From an uncultured Collinsella sp. (GTDB lineage Bacteria; Actinomycetota; Coriobacteriia; Coriobacteriales; Coriobacteriaceae): DNA of 64,000 bases. Position 1 is the stretch's first letter, and every line of letters begins with the position of its first letter. Location: contig CALBOJ010000050.1 in assembly GCA_937896835.1 (NCBI GenBank), positions 23,134 to 87,133 on the forward strand, given 5' to 3'. The notes below the pieces were generated by a model. That model did no database searches. It had not been told where the DNA came from and saw only the letters and a program-made list of their open reading frames with translations. Positions 57,388-64,000 of the stretch are shown here, one piece after another. Both the position numbers and the translations under genes were made by a program.

Positions 57388-60150
57388 CTCGGCGCTCTTG
57401 AGGGCGCCGACCATGTCGATCTTGTTGAGGGTACGATTGGTGGCTAGGTTGACGATAAACGTAAAGCCAAAGGAAAGCACCACGGCGAGCACGTAGCTTA
57501 GCGGCTCGACTTCGACGTCAAAGTACAGCGACGGCATCTGCAAAATGTACGTAAAACTCTCGGCCAGCAAGCCGCCCAGTGGCACGCCCAGCGCGGCGCC
57601 AATTGCCGTGAGGATCAACGTCTCCTTGTTGACGTAATGGTGCACCTCGCCACGGCGGAAGCCCAGCACCTTGATGGTCGCCAGCTCGCGTTCGCGCTCG
57701 GAGATATTCGTGTTGGACAGCGTAAACACCACCACAAACGACAGGCATGCCGCCATAAAAGTCACGAGCACCACGACCGAATTGATGATCGCAAAGTTCG
57801 CCTCGTAGTTCTGCCAATGTTCGGCCGTGCTCGAGATGGTGAGCCAACCGTCGCTCTTAAGCTTCTTGCTAAACGCAATCTGGTCGGCCGACGAGCCCTT
57901 AAGCAGCACAAAGACGCCGTTGAGGCGTGCGCTTCGACCGAACGCGCGCTCATAGGTGCCCTGCGTCATGTAAAGCGTGTTGCCAAGATAGTTAAGCGAA
58001 ATGTCACTGACTTTGACCTTGGCAACATTGAGCGACGAATCCTGGACGTATGCCGTATCGCCCGGCTGAATCCCCAGCACCAGCTGTGAACTCTTACTCA
58101 GATACACGTCTCCGTCACGCAAAGACAGCGGCTCTTTGGACTCGTCCTCGAGGCGCACATAGTCGTCCAGGTCGTTCGTGCGGTCATCGGGCACCACGAT
58201 CAGCTGCACGGTCTCGCTCTTGCCGCCAAACGTAAAGGTGACGTTGTCGGTCATAATCGGCAGCGTCGAAGTCACGGTCACGTTGGAATCATTGGCCGCG
58301 CTGCGCTCATCCAACGCCGCGCACGTCTGCGTAAAGTCATCGGGGTTGGCGACCGCCAGCAAGTCATAACGCGTGATATGCCCGTACTGTTTGGGCGAAA
58401 GCGCCACCGACGTATCGCGAATACCCATACCGCAGATCACAAGCGCGGTGCAACCCGCGATGCCAAAGATGGTCATAAAGGCACGCTTTTTGTAACGGAA
58501 CAGGTTGCGCGCAGCCACCTTGTTCAAAAAGCCCATGCGGCGCCAGATAAAGCCGATGCGCTCAAGTAGGATGCGCGAGCCGGCGCGCGGGGCCTTGGGG
58601 CGCATGAGCGAGGCCGGGGTCTCGGCCATCTCGTGGCGGCAGGCGATAATTGTGGCGCCCACCACGCCCACGGCAAACAGCGCCACCGAGACGATCGAGG
58701 ACACGATGTCGTACGAAAGCAGCATCTGGGGCAGCGAGTACATGTCGTCGAACACCGTAAACAGGAACAGCGGCAGGCCCACAAAGCCGATGATATTGCC
58801 GAGCACGCCGCCAATCAGGCACGCCCACAGCGCATAGTCCACGTATTTGGACAGGATGCGCTCGCGCGAGTAGCCGAGCGCCTTGTACAGGCCAATGAGC
58901 GTGCGCTCCTCCTCGACCATACGCGTGGCGGTGGTGAGGCTGATGAGCACGGCGACGATAAAGAAGATGAACGGGAACACCGTCGCAATAGCCTCAATTG
59001 ACGAGCTATCGCTCTCCACGCTTGAGTAGCTTGCGATATTGTCGCGGTCCTGGATGTACCACGTGCATTCACCCAAATCGGAAAGCTCGGCGCGGGCATC
59101 GGCAAACTGCTGGTCGGCGGCGGCGCGGCGCTGATCCAGGTCGGCCTGAGCCTGGACGCGTTCCTCGCTGCCCTGGGCCATGCGATTGATGTTGTCCTGC
59201 TCAATCCCAAAGAGCATATTCGCCTGGCGCTCGGCCGCATCCAAGCTTGCCGGCGTGTCGACTGTCAGCTCCTGAGCGCGCGCCTTCTCACGCTCCTCGC
59301 GGATCTTCTCTATATTGCCCTTGACCTTGTTGATCTTTGCCGCGTAGGCATCCGAATAGGAGTTGAGGCTCTTGGCTCCTTCGACGACTACGTGGACTGC
59401 GGAATAGGACGACGACGTCGCGGCGTCCTCGCTCACATAGAACTTATAGTCCGCCGCCGAAGCAGCGCGAAAGGCGTTGACTGTCGAGTCGGAGCTCACA
59501 TCAGTGGGATCGAGGACCTCGGCCGTAATGGTGTAATCGCCCGCGGCAAACTGATCCTTGGCGCTTTGGTTCGACGAGCTCGCGTCATTGGCGGCAAAAC
59601 TCACCGTATCGCCGAGCTTTTTGCCCGAAGCCTTCAGGAACTTCGAAGTCACCGCGACTTCATCGGCGCTCTCGGGCAAATCGCCGTTCACGAGCACCGG
59701 CTGATCGATGTTCTCCTTGGAGAGACTTTGCACGACCACGCGCTCGCGCGTTGTGCCCACGGCGGTGTAGGCGGTCTCGGCGTAGATGCCCTCGGCCGTT
59801 TCGACGCCATCGACCTCTTGGATGGCGTCGAGATCATCGTCAGTCAGGCCATAGGTCGACTGCACGTTAATGTCATAGACATTTTGCTGGTCGAAGTAGG
59901 CGTCGACCGAATCGCACAGATCCTCGCAACCCGCCTTGAGGCCGCACATCACGCTCACGCCGAGCGCGGTGATGACCACGATAGATAGGAAGCGCTTAAG
60001 ACTGCCGCGGATTGTGCGGTAGATGCCACGGCGAAATACCGTCGGCACCATATCGTTTGAGCTTTGGGCGGTACGGTAGGTCGCGAACTCCCGGTCGCGG
60101 CCCGCGTGCTCCGTATCGTGGTTTTGGCTGTTTTGGCGGTCCTGGTCCAT
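57385..60150 (-). CDS. FtsX/MacB-type ABC transporter permease
   Basis: The 921-residue permease has a first span at ~40 (FLSIVVITALGVSVMCGLKAG) and a large outside MacB-core-like domain (~60-370) with a coiled-coil stretch (EREKARAQELTVDTPASLDAAERQANML, QADLDQRRAAADQQFADARAEL). It then has three spans (~385-490), a second outside domain (~560-770) and three C-terminal spans ending NRTLNKIDMVGALKSAE. Two FtsX domains of this kind export or remodel surface lipids, peptides or lipoproteins. The ATG at 60150 was chosen 5 bases after the upstream stop; a GTG at 60162 overlapping that stop is possible. Coupled to the ATPase gene. Confidence 0.88.
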   Translation of the reverse strand: MDQDRQNSQNHDTEHAGRDREFATYRTAQSSNDMVPTVFRRGIYRTIRGSLKRFLSIVVITALGVSVMCGLKAGCEDLCDSVDAYFDQQNVYDINVQSTYGLTDDDLDAIQEVDGVETAEGIYAETAYTAVGTTRERVVVQSLSKENIDQPVLVNGDLPESADEVAVTSKFLKASGKKLGDTVSFAANDASSSNQSAKDQFAAGDYTITAEVLDPTDVSSDSTVNAFRAASAADYKFYVSEDAATSSSYSAVHVVVEGAKSLNSYSDAYAAKINKVKGNIEKIREEREKARAQELTVDTPASLDAAERQANMLFGIEQDNINRMAQGSEERVQAQADLDQRRAAADQQFADARAELSDLGECTWYIQDRDNIASYSSVESDSSSIEAIATVFPFIFFIVAVLISLTTATRMVEEERTLIGLYKALGYSRERILSKYVDYALWACLIGGVLGNIIGFVGLPLFLFTVFDDMYSLPQMLLSYDIVSSIVSVALFAVGVVGATIIACRHEMAETPASLMRPKAPRAGSRILLERIGFIWRRMGFLNKVAARNLFRYKKRAFMTIFGIAGCTALVICGMGIRDTSVALSPKQYGHITRYDLLAVANPDDFTQTCAALDERSAANDSNVTVTSTLPIMTDNVTFTFGGKSETVQLIVVPDDRTNDLDDYVRLEDESKEPLSLRDGDVYLSKSSQLVLGIQPGDTAYVQDSSLNVAKVKVSDISLNYLGNTLYMTQGTYERAFGRSARLNGVFVLLKGSSADQIAFSKKLKSDGWLTISSTAEHWQNYEANFAIINSVVVLVTFMAACLSFVVVFTLSNTNISERERELATIKVLGFRRGEVHHYVNKETLILTAIGAALGVPLGGLLAESFTYILQMPSLYFDVEVEPLSYVLAVVLSFGFTFIVNLATNRTLNKIDMVGALKSAE

Positions 60151-60155
60151 GGGCG

Positions 60156-60857
60156 CTACCACTCGATTGTCTCGATAGACACGGGATTTTGCTGGACCGT
60201 CTCGCTCTCCACGCGGCCGCTCTTAAAGCGGATCAGGCGATCGGCCATGGGCGCCAGCGCGGAGTTATGGGTGATGATAATGACCGTGATGCCCTGCTTG
60301 CGGCAGGTGTCCTGCAGCAACTGCAAAATCTGCTTGCCGGTTTTGTAGTCGAGTGCACCCGTGGGCTCGTCGCACAAAAGCAGCTTGGGGTTCTTGGCCA
60401 GCGCGCGGGCAATGGACACGCGCTGCTGCTCGCCGCCCGATAGCTGCGCGGGGAAGTTGGCGAGGCGCTCGCCCAGGCCAACCTGGCAAAGCGTTTGCTC
60501 GGCATCGAGTGAATCGGGGCAGATTTGCGCCGCGAGCTCGACGTTTTCGAGCGCCGTCAGGTTGGGGACCAGATTGTAGAACTGGAAGACAAAGCCGACG
60601 TCGGCGCGGCGGTATTCCACGAGCTGCGCCTCGTTAGCGGAGCTCACATCGCGCCCGTCCACCGTCACGGTGCCGGAAGTCGCCGTATCCATGCCACCCA
60701 GAATGTTGAGCGCCGTGGTTTTACCGGCGCCCGAAGCGCCCAGGATAATGGCAAGCTCGCCACGCTCAACGGTAAAGCTCGCGCCGTCGAGCGCGTGAAT
60801 GCGGGCATCGCCCTCGCCGTATGCTTTGATGACGTCTTTAAATTCGATATAGGCCAT
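60156..60857 (-). CDS. ABC transporter ATP-binding protein (MacB/LolD type)
   Basis: The 233-residue ATPase has Walker [10 protein letters not shown], the Q-loop [23 protein letters not shown], signature [15 protein letters not shown], Walker [14 protein letters not shown] and the switch IITHNSAL. It powers the large permease encoded 5 bases downstream. Start ATG at 60857 with a moderate GGGAA site. Repeat R6 lies ~50 bases upstream. Confidence 0.94.
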   Translation of the reverse strand: MAYIEFKDVIKAYGEGDARIHALDGASFTVERGELAIILGASGAGKTTALNILGGMDTATSGTVTVDGRDVSSANEAQLVEYRRADVGFVFQFYNLVPNLTALENVELAAQICPDSLDAEQTLCQVGLGERLANFPAQLSGGEQQRVSIARALAKNPKLLLCDEPTGALDYKTGKQILQLLQDTCRKQGITVIIITHNSALAPMADRLIRFKSGRVESETVQQNPVSIETIEW

Positions 60858-60905
60858 CGATCGGTTCCCATCTGGTCGGATAACTCTTTAGTATTACCCA
60901 TTTCG

Positions 60906-60956
60906 CACCTATCAAAAAGAGACAGGTTTATTTTGGCAGGTTTTATATGGGGAAAC
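60906..60956 (+). repeat. REP-like hairpin, copy R6 (divergent arm)
   Basis: CACCTATCAAAAA, loop GAGACAGGTTTA, TTTTGGCAGGTTTTATATGGGGAAACGT. The left arm has diverged (CTATC for CTGCC) and the tail has TATATGGGG for TATCTGGGG. Confidence 0.75.
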
Positions 60957-61219
60957 GTACCTCTTTGGGGGCAGCGCGGGACGCGCAGGGGCGGCCGTGC
61001 AGATCGGTACAGCCGTCTCACGTGGAATCGACCGACGCCTGCCTTTCCGTGACACCGGCAACTCGTTTTTGCTTGTTGGCATGGCCGCCATTATGCCTTG
61101 GGACTGAGCACTCAAATTCTCACTCCTCATTGCCACGCTTGCCGCAAGCTATCAGGGTGACGAGATGACGACGCTCGCTGTAGCAGCGCAGCCACACTCT
61201 ATAAGCGAGGCGTTTGCCA
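60957..61219. other. 263-bp stretch without a gene
   Basis: No credible gene. There is a short GCTG-type hairpin (CGCTGTAGCAGCG near 61175) and otherwise nothing recognisable. Confidence 0.5.
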
Positions 61220-61258
61220 GCAAAAAAGCGCGCGACAGGGTAAGCCCGCCGCGCGCTA
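61220..61258 (-). terminator. Rho-independent terminator of the AIM24-family gene
   Basis: AGCGCGCG (61227) pairs with CGCGCGCT (61250) and GGGT/GCCC inside. On the minus strand it runs into TTTTTTGCTGG, 12 bases after the stop. Confidence 0.9.
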
Positions 61259-61269
61259 TCCTATGCGGA

Positions 61270-61944
61270 CTAGTTATTGTTGTTGGTCATCGAGGCCACT
61301 GCTGCCGCAAGATTGGAAATGGGCATCGTCTGCAACCAGATGCGACCGGGACCGGTGAGCACGGTGTTGAACACGCCCTCGCCACCAAACATGATGTTTT
61401 TGACGCCCTTGACCATTTGAGCGTCAATGCTCACGGTCTCCTCAAAGCCGGCCACGTTGCCGGTATCCACAATCATCTGCTGGCCAGCAGCGAGCTCGTA
61501 CTCAACCAGGTCGCCGTCGATCTCGGCAAAAGCAACACCCGAGCCCGTGAGCTTCTGCATGATAAAGCCCTCGCCGCCAAAGACGCCGGCCTTTGCCTTC
61601 TTGTTAAAGTGAATGCTCAACTCGACGCCACTTTCCGCGGCAAGGAACGAACGCTTCTGCAAAATCCAGCTCTTGCCCGGACCGATCTCGATTGGCACGA
61701 TGCGGCCGGGGAAGCAGGAGCCAAACGCGATCATGCCATCGCCACGCGCGGTCCAAATGTTTTGGAACAATGCCTCACCCGAAAAAGCCTTGGAGAACAT
61801 CTTGCCGATGCCACCGCCCGAGGTAGACATTTCCATGTTGGGGGTCATCCAAGCCATGGCGCCGCTTTCGGTGATCATGGATTCGCCATCGCTAAGGTTG
61901 CACGTAACAACCGGGAAAGCCCCTCCGCCGATCTCGTACTGCAT
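61270..61944 (-). CDS. AIM24 / TIGR00266 family protein
   Basis: The 224-residue beta-rich protein matches the AIM24/TIGR00266 family: MQYEIGGGAFPVVTCNLSDGESMITESGAMAWM, FTARGDGMIAFGSCFPGRIVPIEI (as WTARGDGMIAFG), QKRSFLAAESGVELSIHFNKKAKAGVFGGEGFIMQKLTGSGVAF, and GGEGVFNTVLTGPGRIWLQTMP. Function is unknown in bacteria. AAAGGAGA lies 5 bases before the ATG. The C-terminus ends in four Asn. Confidence 0.92.
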   Translation of the reverse strand: MQYEIGGGAFPVVTCNLSDGESMITESGAMAWMTPNMEMSTSGGGIGKMFSKAFSGEALFQNIWTARGDGMIAFGSCFPGRIVPIEIGPGKSWILQKRSFLAAESGVELSIHFNKKAKAGVFGGEGFIMQKLTGSGVAFAEIDGDLVEYELAAGQQMIVDTGNVAGFEETVSIDAQMVKGVKNIMFGGEGVFNTVLTGPGRIWLQTMPISNLAAAVASMTNNNN

Positions 61945-62037
61945 GACCGTCTCCTTTCCACTCAGGAGCCGAATAACGATGCCTATATTTTAGCAGGTAG
62001 AGATGCATATGTTCACACCGCCCATGCCCTCTCCTGC

Positions 62038-62096
62038 GGACGTTTCCCCAGATAAAACCTGCCAAAATAAACCTGTTCCTTTTTGGCAGGTTTTAA
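62038..62096 (-). repeat. REP-like hairpin, copy R7
   Basis: ACGTTTCCCCAGATAAAACC, then TGCCAAAA, loop TAAACCTGTTCCT, TTTTGGCAGGTTTTA. The last TTA is the stop codon of the kinase fragment. The full tail (ACGTTTCCCC) is present. Confidence 0.85.
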
Positions 62097-62647
62097 AGGC
62101 AAACGGTGAAGGTGATCTGGTTGCCGTGACCGGATACGGTGGCGGCGCCTCCATGGGCCTCGGCGATGGCACGCACCACGGACAGGCCCACGCCCGAGCC
62201 ACCCGTCTTGGAGCTGCGCGACGCATCCGCACGATAGAAGCGATCGAACAATCGGTCCAGGTCGCCCTCGGGCAGCTCGTCCACGGCGTTCGATACGACA
62301 AGCTCGGCGGCGCCCTTGCCTTTGCCGTGCGAAACGGCGCACAGGCTCAGCTCAATCACGCTGCCCTCGCTCGCATAGCGCGTGGCGTTGTCCAGTAGCA
62401 ACTCAACCACCTGCGCCACCGCCGCGGCATCGGCATGGGTCCGCACGCCGGTCGCAATCGACGTCGACAGGCGTTTACCGCCTGAGACCGCCACCGACTT
62501 AAACGGCGCCGCCGCCTTGTTCACCGCCTCCGAAAGATCGATCGACGCCATGGTAAAGCCCGCCGAGCCCTCGTCCATGCGTGCCAAGAACACCAAGCGC
62601 TCCGTGAGCGCCGATAATAGCGCACCCGCACTCGCCTTAGTGCTGCC
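62093..62647 (-). pseudogene. Truncated sensor histidine kinase (C-terminal part only)
   Basis: The frame, open from just after a TAA at 62648-62650, encodes the end of the dimerisation helix (LLSALTERLVFLARMDEG) and a complete HATPase_c domain: LLDNATRYASEGSVIEL (N box), FDRFYRADASRSSKTGGSGVGLSVVRAIAEAHGG (F and G2 boxes). All upstream parts are missing: no membrane spans, no sensor domain, no HisKA helix with the phospho-acceptor His. No response regulator gene adjoins. It is most simply a decapitated kinase left by a deletion ending near 62650. An ATG at 62596 exists without a clear ribosome site. Confidence 0.82.
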
Positions 62648-62789
62648 TTAGCAGGTCGATGAGCATATTTAAAAAAGCAAGGTTATAGCTTAGTCGGACT
62701 TAAGGAACGGGCGGCTTCACATCTCGCCCTGCAAACAACGCCCGTACAGCGAGCGCGCTTGCCGCATGGGCGTTGCGGCCGCCTGCAGC

Positions 62790-63365
62790 TTATAGATAGG
62801 CACCCTCGAGGCGCAGCAGCCACTCCTTGCGATCCAGTCCACCGGCGTATCCGTTGAGCGATCCGTCGGCCGCGACCACGCGATGGCACGGCACGATAAT
62901 CGAAATAGGGTTGCGAGCGACCGCAGCCCCCACCGCGCGAGGAGATACAACGGGCGCTTCATTTCCCGGTACACGATGTCGAGCGGCAACACGCTGGGCG
63001 ATCTCGCCATACGTAGCGACCTCGCCACGCGGGATCGAAAGCAGCTCAAACCAAACATCACGCTGAATCGCCGTGCCGATCATATGCAACGGCGGCGTAA
63101 ACCGAGGTTCCTGCCCTGCAAAATAAGCATTCAGCCAAGCCCAGGAACGCTCAAGCACCGAAGAGGCCGCACCATTTGCCGGACTCACCGACGACATGCC
63201 ACCAGTACCGGAAACCGCATCGACGCCTTCAACATGTTCGGAGTCTTCACGGAGAAGCGTGGAGCCAAAGTGCTCCTGCCCCTCAAACCAAAGCCCCGTC
63301 AGACCGCGGCCATCAGCGGCAAGCAGGATTTCGCCCAAAGGCGAAGCAAACGTCGTCGTGACCAC
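62790..63365 (-). CDS. ogt: Methylated-DNA-protein-cysteine methyltransferase
   Basis: This suicidal repair protein takes O6-alkyl groups from guanine onto a Cys. The 191-residue product has an N-terminal domain (TTFASPLGEILLAADGRGLTGLWFEGQ), the DNA-binding helix-turn-helix region VWFELLSIPRGEVATYGEIAQRVA, the active site NPISIIVPCHRVVAADGSLNGYAGGLDRKEWLLRLE with PCHRV. There is a ~25-residue insert of Glu/Ser/Gly at ~45-70. The start is GTG at 63365 with AAAGGAG 7 bases upstream. Confidence 0.95.
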   Translation of the reverse strand: MVTTTFASPLGEILLAADGRGLTGLWFEGQEHFGSTLLREDSEHVEGVDAVSGTGGMSSVSPANGAASSVLERSWAWLNAYFAGQEPRFTPPLHMIGTAIQRDVWFELLSIPRGEVATYGEIAQRVAARHRVPGNEAPVVSPRAVGAAVARNPISIIVPCHRVVAADGSLNGYAGGLDRKEWLLRLEGAYL

Positions 63366-63531
63366 CAGCGGCTCCTTTCAAAACTCCGCAACATAATACC
63401 GCGAATTGTGCAGACAACCCCCGCAGATACGTCCGGGCGGGCTCGCAATTACTTCAGCGAGGCTGTTTTTCCCAATCAAGCGAAGAAGACGCGGGGCTTC
63501 GACGCCAGGGCGGTACCCCCGCCAGCTGAGC

Positions 63532-63704
63532 TCTAATACTTTCCCGAGAAGTGAACGAGTAAAAACGAAGCCCCGGAGCATCCACACCTTTAGACCAAAA
63601 AACCGCAGGATTCGCGCTGCAAAACCGCAGGAAATAGCGGTCAAAATATGCCAATGCTTCGGGGGTCCAAATAAGGTCGTTCACTTCACGGGAAAAGTAT
63701 TAGA
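63532..63704 (+). repeat. Structured palindromic element C (AAACCGCAGG core, duplicated)
   Basis: Arms TCTAATACTTTCCCGAGAAG (63532) and CTTCACGGGAAAAGTATTAG (to 63704), extended by GTGAACGA/TCGTTCAC, pair over ~27 bp. The inner CCGGAGCATCC pairs loosely with CCAATGCTTCGGGG. The apex contains AAACCGCAGG twice (63600, 63622), then AATAGCGGTCAAAATATGCC. It lies 165 bases upstream of ogt. Confidence 0.75.
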
Positions 63705-63733
63705 CCTCAATTCGCACCAAGCCCAAAGTCACC

Positions 63734-63809
63734 CCAGGCAGCAGGCGCGAAGCGCCGCCGCTGCCGCCACGGCCCCGCAGTAGACCCAGGCGGCAGGCGC
63801 GAAGCGCCG
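63734..63809. repeat. GC-rich 24-bp direct repeat, period 52
   Basis: Two copies starting at 63734 and 63786 differ at one base; each contains the palindrome GGCGCGAAGCGCC. No gene is seen here. Confidence 0.8.
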
Positions 63810-63967
63810 AGGCCGCCGCCGGGACCAGAGCCCGCAACAACCACGCGCCCCCACATCAGCCCAGCGGCCCCAACCAACAACGTCCCCATCGCAGAGCGCT
63901 CGCAACAGCGTCACCGCAGGCGGGGGCCGGGCTTGGTTTTCAGAACATTCCGCAGACCAGTGTGGCG

Positions 63968-64000
63968 CCTTGTCCGCAGCTCCGAAGGAGCAGGACAAGG
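63968..64000. terminator. Hairpin at the window end
   Basis: CCTTGTCC pairs with GGACAAGG, and GCTCC with GGAGC inside. It is cut by the window edge, so its role is unknown. Confidence 0.5.

Noticed and set aside
63729..63998. An 89-codon minus frame at the window end
   Set aside because: It is Ala/Cys/Gly-rich, overlaps the GC direct repeats and has no ribosome site or homology that I recognise.
1..64000. tRNA or rRNA genes
   Set aside because: I saw no cloverleaf with a T-arm GTTCNANNC and CCA-type end, nor any rRNA segment. A tRNA scan would be needed to be sure.

Overview
The window is a 64 kb, high-GC bacterial chromosome segment. The gene set and style suggest a gut anaerobe of the Coriobacteriia, most likely Collinsella or a close relative. 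The main reasons are a very large fused 2-hydroxyacyl-CoA dehydratase activase-type protein, an amaP/DUF2273/Asp23 operon, an Actinobacteria-type IS110 transposase, GTG/TTG starts with strong AGGAG ribosome sites, and many palindromic intergenic repeats. This placement is inference; no rRNA or tRNA gene was found to confirm it. Genes are packed on both strands, with the minus strand dominant in the first 31 kb.

Layout. 0-8 kb: a partial amidohydrolase, an M20 peptidase, a zinc-ribbon membrane protein, a YitT-type membrane protein, the envelope-stress-like operon amaP-DUF2273-Asp23, and yebC. 8-17 kb: a large polytopic membrane protein, lgt, a NifU-type Fe-S scaffold, dCMP deaminase, coaX, an OPT-type transporter and a DUF389 membrane protein. 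17-25 kb: a hydroxyacyl-CoA dehydrogenase, the 1593-residue activase with its TetR regulator, and a tiny membrane peptide between two palindromes. 25-31 kb: a HAD phosphatase, an MFS exporter with a TetR regulator, glnK-amt, and a two-gene PF06541/HD operon. 31-38 kb: a dxs-type synthase, a complete polar amino acid ABC importer and a peptidase C26-type amidotransferase. 38.4-40 kb: an IS110 element. 40-43.5 kb: a relatively AT-rich ABC exporter locus and a DUF2975/XRE pair. 43.6-46 kb: an Hpt protein and an HD-GYP regulator. 46-57 kb: an alpha/beta hydrolase, a radical SAM enzyme, map, a 2-hydroxyacid dehydrogenase, a PIN/RelB-type toxin-antitoxin pair, an M18 aminopeptidase, an Ntn hydrolase, phosphofructokinase and a membrane-tethered HTH protein. 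57-64 kb: a MacB/FtsX-type ABC system, an AIM24-family protein, a decapitated histidine kinase and ogt.

Most genes are ordinary metabolism and transport. The unexplained structure lies in the intergenic DNA. There are at least 12 REP-like hairpins with a shared GGGACAGG-type core that usually abut start or stop codons. Three 130-175 bp elements have self-complementary arms that differ in sequence between copies but keep a common AAACCGCAGG core. Between dxs and the amino acid importer lies a six-unit array in which a 16-17 bp repeat alternates in orientation every 40-41 bp with unique 23-25 nt spacers. Two gene boundaries (HAD start, pfk stop) are themselves duplicated as inverted repeats. 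The IS110 left end has a structured non-coding stretch with a 10-nt match to its own right junction, as expected of a bridge-RNA element.
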